Of a stretch of 64,000 bases of DNA, positions 55,154-64,000 are shown piece after piece. Both the position numbers and the translations under genes were made by a program. The first letter of the stretch is position 1; each line of letters opens with the position of its first letter. A model generated the notes under the pieces. It searched no databases. It saw only the letters and a list, made by a program, of their open reading frames with translations, and was not told the DNA's origin. The DNA is from Canna indica (taxonomy: Eukaryota > Streptophyta > Magnoliopsida > Zingiberales > Cannaceae): assembly GCA_034359265.1 (NCBI GenBank), contig CP136890.1:69317501-69381500 (forward strand), in the 5' to 3' direction.

Positions 55154-58100
55154 GATGGAGGTGGTTGATTGAAGATGCTTGAGGATTCAAAGATTGAACC
55201 ATTTCATAATTGCAACTTCAAGTCATCTAGATGCCTTAGGTAAAGTTGGCATCAAACACATTGGTATCATCTCCTATATTCCATTGCTTAAAATTATAGT
55301 TGGAGGTTGATATGTACTTAATATTAGTAGATTTTCTGCTCTTGATAAGTTTTAAAAATGTTCTTTGATTTTTGATTTTCGGTCTCTTCGGAGACCCCGA
55401 TGGCCTGTAATGGGTCTAAGCGACCTTGCGGTTTTAAATCGTAGGCTAATTGTGGCTTTCGGTTTTCAACCAATAGGAAGGGTTGGAGATCTATGTTTTC
55501 AAAATTTTATATTCTGAGATCTCTTGATTCATTGTGTTATCATGAATAACTTCTTTGAAAATGAATCCATGCTATTTAGTGAAGTTGAATTTGATAAATG
55601 ATACTTGATTTTTCGCTTCACTATATAGTTTGATAGCTTGCATGTAGATTTAATTTCATTGTCTACTTAAGATGTATACTTGCAAGTTATAAGGTTTTAG
55701 GAAGGCTAATTAGGAAGAAAAAGATTAGTTTGGCAAATTATCATGAATTAGGTATAACTTCAATTAATTCAAAATCTTAGTGTTATACCACATTGTTTAA
55801 GCTAAAATCATGTCTCTATGCTTATGACTTGAATTGCATGTAAATCCTTGATTTCTCATGAGTAGGTAAAAACTTAGCACTTAGGCAAAATTCATCAAAT
55901 GAAACTTGCTCTAGGTTGACACTTACTATAAGAGACATTTCTTTAAGTCCAAAATAATTAAACATGTTTAGAGATCTTACTCTTTAAATATTTCACAATT
56001 TAAGATCTCTTAGATTCATTCAGATATCATGAAAACGAATTTAAAATAAATCTTTTACTATCTAGCATAGGTTAAAGTTTTATTTGAAACTTTGCATTAA
56101 ACTTGTGCTATTTAGTAAATTATCTTGCTAGTAGTCTTATTATTTCATTATGATACTAATGAAGTCTACTTGCAAGTTAAAAATTGGAAAGCTATGCTAT
56201 CTAAAAGTAAATGATAAAAAAAATGAAAAAGTTGGACAAATTTTTAAAAAAAGTATGATTTTGATTTTGCAAAAATCTTTGAAAAAAGAAATTGAATTTT
56301 CATGTTTAATGATGTCTCTATATACTCATGATTGATGTTGCATGGTATATGTTTGAATTTTCATGAGTAGGAAAGATCTTGATAACTTAGCTCATTTCAT
56401 GATATCTTGATATTTATGAAATTGAACTAGGTTAAAATTATTCTTTAGTGACTTCATGTTAAGTTAAAGTTTGATGAACATGTTTAGATACACATATCAC
56501 ATAAGTCTAGAAAGTTAAAATTGAGAATTCATGTCTAGATGAAAAATGTGATATAAATATCACTTTAGAGGACTTAAGGTTGAAAAAGTTTTGACCCAAG
56601 TCAACAAATGGACTTGGTCATTTCATTTAAGTCCAAAACTTCATAAACATGTTTAGGAATAGGTTTGACATGTTTGCAAGCACTTAGAATGGAAAATTCA
56701 TATGGATATGGATAAAATGACATAGAGGTGGTTTCATGGATACCTCTTTTGAACTAAGTTGACCTAATAGTCTCATTTATAATCCATATTTGAGAAATAT
56801 GTTTGGATTTACTCATGTTAGGTATCCATAGATTTAAATTTGAAAAATCATGAGTAAATGTTAAGATTGAAACTTAGCAAGTTTCATAAAAATAAGTTTA
56901 GTTTTGAATGAAACCATACTAGGTTGATATCTTAACTCAAGGATAAAATTTTCATTTCAAACTTGACATATACTCTTGACATGACCATCATGTGGTGTCA
57001 TGAATGTTTGAATAAAAATTGAAAAAGTTTTAAGAAAAACTAAAATTTACAAAAATACTATTTCAACCCAATTTAGTATAAATTTTAGTTATTTTTAGAA
57101 AAATATAGAAAAATCTTTTTTAGGTGATTCTTGAAACTACACCTTCATTGAAAAATCTAGTTTCTTAAGTAAAAATTTCAAAATATTTCATCAAGAATCT
57201 AATTTATAATGAATGTTTGAAGTTGGATTTCAAAACTCAAAGTATCATCCTTAATTGAAATATCAATCTTCTATACTTTGATTTTTCTTCAAAAACTTCA
57301 AAACTCATGTACACCATTTGGATTCTAATTCTAATATCATTCACACATTTTCATGAGTAAAATTATTTCTAGGAATGATTTTGATATTTTGGGTGGTAGC
57401 TAGGATCCATTTGTTTATTTGAAAACAATATAGGATGAAAAATGAACTTTGATTTTTAAATTCATTTTGAGTTCAAATTTGATACATGCATTTCAAATGT
57501 CTATTCAATAATTGGTATCAAAATTTTCATCCCACAATTGGTATCAAAATAAGTATTCTATATTTGGTATCAAAACTTTCATTCAAAAATTAGTTTCTAA
57601 AGCATTTATCAAAAATATGATTTTTGAATAAACTTAAAAGGGTGATTTTTGAAAACTAGAAGTATAGGTTGACATAAGTCAACAAAGTAAGTTAAAAATT
57701 TCATTTTAAGCCCAAACTTAATTCATAGTCTTACACTATCTCATGTTTTGATGTTTAGATGCCTATGTTTGAGAAAACATGAGTAGATAGCAAAACTTGA
57801 GACTTAGCATTTTCATAGTTTACATGCTTATTTCAAATGAAAACATGCTAAGTTCATATTTAGATGAAATGACATTAGTTTCAATTCAAACTTGATATAC
57901 ATGCTTTAAATGATTATATCCTTGTATTTTGAAAGTTTGAATGAAATCTAAAAATATCATTCATTTTGAGAACATACATGATTTAATCATAAATTCAACT
58001 ATTTAGTTTTTGTTCATATCATGTATGATTTTGTTTCTCATTAGATATTTGTTTTCCATCCATTTGGTTGAGATTTTCATGTTGCATGAAAAATCTTTAG

Positions 58101-58165
58101 AGTCACAACTTTATGAATCTTTAATTGTGTTTCATCCCTTTTAGTAGATAGTCTCTCTTGCCCTT
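55154..58165 (+). other. A3 non-coding spacer with hairpin modules
   Basis: Three kilobases, AT-rich, conserved with A0 and A2 along its length, no supported ORF. Inverted repeats: CCAAGTC/GACTTGG at 56596-56617 and GTTGAC-ATAA-GTCAAC at 57668-57683. Short words 'ttcatgagtag', 'aacatgtttag' and 'cattttaagtcc' recur in the same order around the modules. Confidence 0.75.
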
Positions 58166-58406
58166 TTTGATTGATGTCAAAAGGGGGAGATGAGTATAGA
58201 TAAAGGGGGAGAAGAGTATAGGTCAAAAGGGGGATAAGTGTATAAGAAAAGTGGGGAGGAAAATATAGGAAATCCATGCATATAATAGGTGTAGTTTATC
58301 TTATAGATATGCATGTTGATAGGGGGAGAAATCTCTTAGTTGATATCCTTATGCTTTAATGCTATATTTTCTTAAGGATGTTTGTCATCATCAAAAAGGG
58401 GGAGAT
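58166..58406 (+). other. Multiple polypurine tracts of A3
   Basis: 'caaaagggggaga' (58177), 'aaagggggagaa' (58202), 'aaaagggggata' (58224), 'aagtggggagg' (58249), 'atagggggagaaa' (58319) and the LTR-adjacent 'aaaaagggggagat' (58393-58406). Interleaved with 'agtata' words. Sireviruses are known for such multiple tracts. Confidence 0.8.
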
Positions 58407-59877
58407 TGTTAGCTCTAGGTTTTCAACCTTAGCCTTAATCTCAATCTTAATGGTTTTGATGATAACAAACATGGAACTAATGATTTCATTGAGAATATCT
58501 TTCAGGTTCCATATCGACTATCGTTCGATGTCCTCGATCGGATAAATCGGAGAAATCACGAAATCAGAAGGACATTAATCATCGCGCACAGGTTCATCGC
58601 AGAAGTTTCTCGAAGATCAACGAGTGCATCCAAGTTGCTTGTACGAGTCCAAAGATCAAGTCAAAAGCTCTCCAAGAATGATGCTCGTTGAAAGCCGGAA
58701 CCCGAAAACCAAGCGCGGAAAAAAAGGCTGAAGAAATAACATTCAGCCTAGGTTCGATCGACCGATGGAAGCCCAAAATGGGCAGTAGCTCTGGCGGTGA
58801 CCCATCGATCGACCAACTTGCTGATACCCGCGACAAAAGATCGCGTCAGTCGACCGACAGGTCGACCGAATGGAGCCAGAATCTACCCAAAGCTAGCGGT
58901 CGATGAATTGATCGACCGACCTGCATTTAAGCGCGACGCGTGATCACGTCGATCGACCGACGGGTCGACTAAAGATCGCGGATGGCGCGATCTGCATCTG
59001 GCGATCGACCCATCGATCGACCGATGCTTTGATCGGCGGCTGTAACAGATAGTTTTTTATCTGTTGAACATCTGTTGCTTAACGAGGGTATAAATATACT
59101 CTCATATGATTGTTTTAACACCTCTTTCCTTGATTCCCATAGTGATTATTGAGCATCTAAAAGGAAGATTCGAGCCTTCCAAAAAGTGATTGCAGCGAGC
59201 ACTATTCCTTTGTCGAGTTCTTCTTCAAGCACCGCCTGTTGTTGCCTCAACTCGGAAATTGTTCAAGCTTCACGACTTGATGAGTTGAAGGATTCAAGGC
59301 TTGGAAAAGAGCACGAACACTTGGTTTCACTTTTAGCTCTTTTTGTTGTATTTTTAATTGTTAATTGTTTCTTAAATTTGTGTTTGTGAAGACCTGGGTG
59401 TTAGGTCTTGTTGTGTGAAGTGGCATCCTTGGTAAAAAGGAGTAAAGCCACTTGTGTAAACTTATCGCTTACTAGGATTAGTTTTAGTTGTCCCTTAGGT
59501 TGAGGTGGGAAAGAGCTCTTGGTAAGAAGGCAAGATACTTCCGGGTGTGGAAGTGCCTCCGGTTGGAGAGCGGAGGCTTTCCGGGGTAAAGTCCTCGTTG
59601 TAAGGGAAACTAATTAATCTAATAAAACCTAGTTTGGAAATCCTAAGCGGGGTGCTTAGGTTGTGGAGTAGGCATTGGGGCCGAACCACTATAAATTGCG
59701 TGTTTGCATTTCCTTATTGTTTTGTTTTAATTGCTTTATCTTTATATCGCTTCCGCATTCATTCATCGAAGTGCAAATTGCCTAATCGATCTAAGTAAAT
59801 GATTAAAAGTGAAATTAGGCGAATCGTATAGTAAATACACTATTCACCCCCCCTGTAGTGTGGCCATTTCGCCTACA
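58407..59877 (+). repeat. A3 3' LTR
   Basis: 1471 bp. Heat-shock element 58601-58615 (aGAAg-tTTCt-cGAAg), palindrome array 58754-59035 (shortened against the 5' LTR), TATA 59089-59096, end GCCTACA. Confidence 0.94.
58601..58615 (+). promoter_or_regulatory. Perfect heat-shock element in the A3 3' LTR
   Basis: aGAAg-tTTCt-cGAAg. The first base of the element differs from the 5' LTR copy, but all nine core bases are kept. Confidence 0.65.
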
Positions 59878-59882
59878 AAAAG

Positions 59883-60671
59883 ATTTGGGATTAGCCAAAA
59901 AGTTTATGGGTTTGGAGATTATTAGAAATGAAAATGGCATTTTCCTTAATCAAAGGAAGTATGTGCTTGATCGATTGAACGATGCAGGTTTAATTGCTTC
60001 CAAACCTAAGCATATACCTTTTCCTAAAGGTAGTTCATTGCTAGAAACAAATAGTTGTTTGTTAGTAGATCCTCAAGAGTATAGAAGTTTAGTTGGCAGG
60101 TTGCTTTATTTAGGCTTTACAAGGCCTGACATTACTTACTCGGTGCAACAATTAAATCAATTTCTGCAGGAACCGAGAGAGATACATTTGAAACATGCAC
60201 TATATGTCCTCAAATATTTGAAGAAGAATCCTTCAATGGGATTGTTTTTTCCTGCAAAGACTAATTTGAAATTTACAGCTTACTTAAATGCTGATTGGGC
60301 AGAGTATAGTATCGAAAAGTTCAACAGAAGCAGAGTATAGGGCCATGGCTTCAACAATATGTGAATTATAATGGATTAGCTATTTGTTAGCTGATTCGAA
60401 GGTCTCTGTACAAGTTCCTACTTCTCTTTTCTGTGACAGTAAATTTGCTATCCACATTTCCTCTAATCTTGTGTTCCATGAATGAACTAAACACATTGAC
60501 ATTGATTATCATGTGGTTAGAAATCAGTTTAAGCAGGGATTCATACTTCCAGTTCATATTCCTTCAATTTCACAAGTTGCAGATTTATTCACAAAACCCC
60601 TGTGCTCACCATTGTTTTCAAGGTTACATTCCAAGTTGGCTTTGCTTGATATTTACCAAAGTCCAACTTGA
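59883..60671 (+). pseudogene. Copia C reverse transcriptase 3' part and RNase H
   Basis: Resumes after the AAAAG duplication with DLGLAKKFMGLEIIRNENG, LVGRLLYLGFTRPDITY and QFLQEPREIHLKHALYVLKYL (end of RT), then YLNADWA of RNase H. About 30 codons are missing between DWA and the STEAEYRAMAST block (60330-60352), with a frame change. Further on LFCDSKFAIHIS and HIDIDYHVVRNQF mark the RNase H end, with stops at 60368 and 60483. Ends at the purine tract 'gacggggga' (60670-60679). Confidence 0.87.
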
Positions 60672-60679
60672 CGGGGGAA

Positions 60680-60867
60680 TGAAGATTATATGGTTTTAAT
60701 AATAGCTATAGTTAGCTTATTAGTTACTATAGTTAGCTTGTTAGTTAAAATAGTTTTTTGATAACAACCAAATACAGAGCACAATTTTGGTTTTCTTCTT
60801 TTTATATAAATAGTTCTGTTTGTAAACTTTTGAGTATTAAATCAGAAATAAAGAATTACCTTCTGAT
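60680..60867 (+). repeat. Copia C 3' LTR, truncated
   Basis: Matches 48258 onwards up to 'attaccttct', then diverges. About 40 bp of the LTR end are missing. Confidence 0.85.
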
Positions 60868-60912
60868 GATGCATGACCAATATTCTAGTTGTGAGCCAGA
60901 GCATGACCCTGC
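60868..60912. other. 45-bp unassigned joint
   Basis: Between the truncated copia LTR and element D. The last five bases, CCTGC (60908-60912), should be the left target duplication of D; the right one lies outside the window. Confidence 0.5.
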
Positions 60913-61628
60913 TGTTAGGGACTTTTCGATGCGCCCGAGCGACGACGAATCATGACGGAATGTTCCCTACATATTTGTAAATATGTTTTCGCGTCCATGT
61001 AATTTTGCCTTTATTTCTAGTTCGTACTTGTAAAACCTCTTGTGCAATCCCCATGGGTCCGTGGTACGAGTTGTATGCATGTTGGGGTCATTCGACATTT
61101 GGTTCATCCGTCACGGCTAAGCGGAAGACCTTGTGTTCATTTCGTCATGGCCGTGGCCACGGAAAATCACCCCGTCGGGTGGCCCAAATTTTGTCATGCT
61201 CCTCGTGCTTTGAGGAACCTTGGGGGTGGCACATGGGGGTTAGGGGTCTCATGTATAATGTAGGAGAGCGTTGGCAAACAAAGCGGTTGCCTTGGGCGGA
61301 GACGAACGAGTGGCCCATATGGGCATGCGACATGTCGTTCTCCGCCCAACACAATTGCGGAGCTCGTCCTACACCCGGTTTTATGTTTTCTTGCGTCCAT
61401 AGTCCTGTAATGTTGTTTTTGCTTTATGCCTTCAAAAGCCATTCGGCCAACATGGTCTTTTGGGGGCGCGGACATGGAGCGCGAGGTTGGCACGTGGTCC
61501 AACGTATGCCCCGCGATGTTAAGTCGGGAAGCCCAATTCGGGACGGATTCGGGATTAAGGCTTATCCCTTGCACAAGATGCAAGGGTGCCGCACGGGTTC
61601 TTCCGCTCAAAACAATTGGCCCGTGACA
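60913..61628 (+). repeat. D 5' LTR
   Basis: GC-richer than the rest of the window. The 215-codon ORF across 61005-61652 runs over the LTR end and the primer site and is not a gene. Confidence 0.93.
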
Positions 61629-61630
61629 GT

Positions 61631-61645
61631 TGGTATCAGAGCAGA
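61631..61645 (+). other. Primer-binding site of D (initiator-Met tRNA)
   Basis: TGGTATCAGAGCAGA, two bases after the 5' LTR. Confidence 0.88.
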
Positions 61646-61689
61646 TCTCTAGTAAGACGCACATTGTGCGCATAGCAGACTATTTCATA

Positions 61690-62140
61690 AGACGCGAAGA
61701 TGGTGCGCAGGGCGTTGTCCCCTAAGACGCAGCGCAGAGCCGATGGCTTGTGAGTCGCCAAGTTTTTGCGCAGGGTGTTGTCCCCTAAGTCGCAGCGCAG
61801 AGCCGATGGCTTGTGAGTCGCCGAAGATGGTGCGCAGGGCGTTGTCCCCTAAGACGCAGCGCAGAGCCGATGGCTCGTGAGTCGCCAAGTATGTGCGCAG
61901 GGCGTTGTCCCCTAAGTCGCAGCGCAGAGCCGATGGCTCGTGAGTCGCCGAAGATGGTGCGCAGGGCGTTGTCCCCTAAGACGCAGCGCAGAGCCGATGG
62001 CTCGTGAGTCGCCAAGTATGTGCGCAGGGCGTTGTCCCCTAAGTCGCAGCGCAGAGCCGATGGCTCGTGAGTCGCCAAGTTTGTGCGCAGGGCGTTGTCC
62101 CCTAAGTCGCCGCGCAGAGCCGATGGCTTGTGAGTCGCAA
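61690..62140 (+). repeat. Tandem array 1 of D, seven 63-64 bp units
   Basis: The word 'gcgcagggcgttgtcccctaag' (with a one-base variant) starts at 61705, 61768, 61832, 61895, 61959, 62022 and 62085. Each unit also holds 'gcgcagagccgatggct'. Units are almost identical. Confidence 0.95.
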
Positions 62141-62515
62141 GGTTGGTGCGCTTGGCCGATGGCCTCTAAGACGCAAGATTTGTGCGCATGGCAAGATGTC
62201 CTTTAAGACGCAAGGTTGGTGCGCATGGCCGATGGCCTCTAAGACGCAAGATCTGTGCGCATGGCAAGATGTCCTTTAAGACGCAAGTTTGGTGTGCATG
62301 GCCGATGGCCTCTAAGACGCAAGATTTGTGCGCATGGCAAGATGTCCTTTAAGACGCAAGGTTGGTGCGCATGGCCGATGGCCTCTAAGACGCAAGATTT
62401 GTGCGCATGGCAAGATGTCCTTTAAGACGCAAGGTTGGTGCGCATGGCCAGATGGCCTCTAAGACGCAAGATTTGTGCGCAGAGCAGATGGCTCTTAAGT
62501 CGCAAGATTGAAACG
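62141..62515 (+). repeat. Tandem array 2 of D, ten ~36-37 bp units in alternating pairs
   Basis: Cores at 62149, 62183, 62221, 62257, 62294, 62330, 62367, 62403, 62439 and 62477. Odd units read 'ggttggtgcgcatggccgatggcctc', even units 'gatttgtgcgcatggcaagatgtcc', giving a 73-bp higher-order repeat. It shares 'gacgcaag..gtgcgca' with array 1 and probably has the same origin. Confidence 0.93.
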
Positions 62516-62637
62516 TCCGAACCAAGCACAAGTGAAGAACAGCTGTGGTGTGGCAGCAATGCTCTTAGTGCGGAGAGTTCGCGGACGTTGTGACCCGGTT
62601 GGAGAAAATCCCTCAAGTCGTGATCGAGGAGCAGCGT

Positions 62638-62796
62638 AAGACTTGAAGCTCGTTGAGATGGGCTCGGTGGAAGGCGCCATGACCTCTGCGGGGGGCGAGT
62701 GAGCAAGCAGTGATCCATAAGACTTGAAGCTCGTTGAGATGGGCTCGGAGGAGGGCACCATGACTCCTGCGGGGGGCGAGTGAGCAAGCAGAGATC
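62638..62796 (+). repeat. Tandem duplication 3 of D, two ~80 bp units
   Basis: 'aagacttgaagctcgttgag' starts at 62638 and 62719. Both copies run to 'ggggggcgagtgagcaagcag'. Confidence 0.92.
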
Positions 62797-62889
62797 GGCT
62801 CAAAGCGGCGGTGGAGGCAAGGCTCTAGTGTGGTGCAGCCACGGAACTACTCATCACTTGGGTGTTGCACAACGGCACCCAGATGTTAT

Positions 62890-63215
62890 CTGAGACGAGC
62901 GTTGCTCGTATGCTCCTTAAGTCTGGGACTTTTCATTGCCCAGCAAAAACGGGACTTGGTGAATTGAATAACCATTTCTCGGGTTCCTTCACGCGGGCGT
63001 TGCTCAACGACGCTCGTGTGCCCCACAAAGTCTGGGACCCTCATAGCCCAGCAACATCGGGACTTGGTGAACACAGTAGCTACTTCTCGGTGTCCATTCA
63101 AGCGAGCGTTGCTCAACGACGCTGGTGCCCCTTCAAGCGAAAGTTGTTCAACATCACTCGGTTGCTCCACAAGTCTGGGACTTTCATTGCCCAGCAACGA
63201 GTTTGGGAATCTCAA
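62890..63215 (+). repeat. Tandem array 4 of D, three to four degenerate ~100-110 bp units
   Basis: 'gcgttgctc' at 62899, 62997 and 63106 with 'agtctggga' and 'gcccagcaa' following each, and a fourth partial copy at about 63142-63200. Confidence 0.85.
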
Positions 63216-63447
63216 AGCCCTTTCTCGCAACAACAGGAGATGATGAAACTCAAAGATGTTCCAAGTAGTCATTTCCTGGTGGCGGACTTCACACGGTGAA
63301 ACTTGACATGTTGCGGCCCCACTGCGGCATGTCGTTACTCAGGCGGTGTTCCCTTCGACTACTTGTGAAGAATTCACTTCAGCAATTGCAGCCTATGCCA
63401 GAAAGGCGGTGCGGCCGAGGCGAGTTCGACGAGGACGTCGAAGCTTG

Positions 63448-63460
63448 AAGTGGGGGAGGA
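63448..63460 (+). other. Polypurine tract of D
   Basis: AAGTGGGGGAGGA directly before the 3' LTR. Confidence 0.85.
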
Positions 63461-64000
63461 TGTTAGGGACTTTTCGATGCGCCCGAGCGACGACGAATCA
63501 TGACGGAATGTTCCCTACATATTTGTAAATATGTTTTCGCGTCCATGTAATTTTGCCTTTATTTCTAGTTCGTACTTGTAAAACCTCTTGTGCAATCCCC
63601 ATGGGTCCGTGGTACGAGTTGTATGCATGTTGGGGTCATTCGACATTTGGTTCATCCGTCACGGCTAAGCGGAAGACCTTGTGTTCATTTCGTCATGGCC
63701 GTGGCCACGGAAAATCACCCCGTCGGGTGGCCCAAATTTTGTCATGCTCCTCGTGCTTTGAGGAACCTTGGGGGTGGCACATGGGGGTTAGGGGTCTCAT
63801 GTATAATGTAGGAGAGCGTTGGCAAACAAAGCGGTTGCCTTGGGCGGAGACGAACGAGTGGCCCATATGGGCATGCGACATGTCGTTCTCCGCCCAACAC
63901 AATTGCGGAGCTCGTCCTACACCCGGTTTTATGTTTTCTTGCGTCCATAGTCCTGTAATGTTGTTTTTGCTTTATGCCTTCAAAAGCCATTCGGCCAACA
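63461..64000 (+). repeat. D 3' LTR, cut by the window end
   Basis: Corresponds base for base to 60913-61452. Confidence 0.93.

Larger units (their letters stand above)
52033..59877 (+). mobile_element. Sirevirus-like gag-only element A3, structurally complete
   Basis: TGTTGGCTCTAGG..GCCTACA with the perfect duplication AAAAG (52028-52032 and 59878-59882). It comprises a 5' LTR (52033-53616), primer site, gag (53688-55153), a 3 kb spacer, at least five purine tracts and a 3' LTR (58407-59877). It is 7845 bp, with no protease, integrase, RT or ORF2. It is the best reference copy for the family here because both LTR starts, the purine tracts and the heat-shock elements are kept. Confidence 0.94.
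48258..60867 (+). mobile_element. Copia element C, split by A3
   Basis: Short LTRs (about 229 bp) at 48258-48486 and 60680-60867, primer site TGGTATCAGAGCATC, then gag, protease, integrase, RT and RNase H in copia order. A3 with its AAAAG duplication sits inside the RT (52033-59882). Without A3 the element is about 4.76 kb, a normal size for short-LTR copia elements. The 3' LTR lacks its last ~40 bp. Stops, frameshifts and a deletion in RNase H make it inactive. Confidence 0.92.
60913..64000 (+). mobile_element. Element D: young non-autonomous LTR retrotransposon with tandem-repeat interior
   Basis: 5' LTR 60913-61628 (TGTTAGGGAC..CCGTGACA, 716 bp), Met-tRNA primer site, an 1.8 kb interior without any gag or pol domain, purine tract 63448-63460 and the first 540 bp of the 3' LTR, cut by the window end. 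The two LTRs align without gaps over the visible 540 bp and I see no difference. The interior is made of four kinds of tandem repeats. It must be mobilised by proteins of another element. Confidence 0.9.

Noticed and set aside
61005..61652. 215-codon ORF in the D LTR, also found as shorter copies in the second LTR
   Set aside because: It runs through the LTR end and the primer-binding site, shows no domain, and has competing ORFs on the other strand. A product of GC-rich LTR sequence.
61690..62515. Possible CRISPR-like array
   Set aside because: Repeats follow each other without unique spacers, lie in a plant LTR element and have no cas genes. It is an ordinary tandem repeat.

Overview
The window is a piece of plant (angiosperm) nuclear heterochromatin. 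I found no host gene, rRNA, tRNA or CRISPR array. Almost everything is transposable-element DNA: LTR retrotransposons primed by initiator-Met tRNA, Ty3/gypsy chromovirus (Tekay/Del-like) polyproteins, Ty1/copia polyproteins, a hAT-type MITE and a CACTA-like remnant. I cannot name the species.

The main inhabitants are five copies of Sirevirus-like (Ty1/copia) LTR elements that encode only Gag, with no protease, integrase or reverse transcriptase. I call them A0 (7200-14829 plus 45446-45641, + strand, 5' end lost), A1 (15247-23684, - strand), A2 (24367-31359, + strand), A3 (52033-59877, + strand) and a relative with a different LTR, B (24004-45445, - strand, interrupted). They share a two-zinc-knuckle, coiled-coil Gag, a roughly 3 kb AT-rich non-coding spacer and, where the 3' end is kept, several purine tracts before the 3' LTR. 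The A-type LTRs carry irregular arrays of a GTCGACC-type palindrome upstream of the TATA box. Three of them also carry an intact trimeric heat-shock element. A1 alone has a second ORF (17210-18388) at the place where Sireviruses keep their env-like gene.

Layout from left to right: end of a Sirevirus-like LTR (1-342); gypsy G1 with a truncated LTR and degenerate gag-pol (343-6265, - strand); unassigned DNA (6266-7199); A0 spacer with a 339-bp insertion; A0 3' LTR, split by a gypsy solo LTR (10844-13537), a hAT MITE (14405-14817) and a 30.6 kb compound insertion (14830-45445). That compound holds an unidentified segment split by A1, then B, whose left LTR is split by A2 and whose spacer is split by gypsy G2 (32416-42259). 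After the end of A0 come a copia gag fragment, unassigned DNA, a CACTA-like remnant (46700-48257), copia element C (48258-60867) split by A3 inside its reverse-transcriptase region, and a very young non-autonomous LTR element D (60913 to beyond the window) whose interior is made of tandem repeats.

Target-site duplications seen directly: TAGGT (A1), CTAAG (A2), AAAAG (A3), GGCATTGG (hAT), GCTACT (339-bp insertion), GGGCC (30.6 kb compound), and imperfect ones for G2 and the solo LTR. They give the nesting order A0, then B, then G2 and A2. All gag-pol reading frames carry stops or frameshifts, so the elements are dead or depend on proteins supplied from elsewhere. Element D, whose two LTRs look identical over the visible 540 bp, is the most recent arrival.
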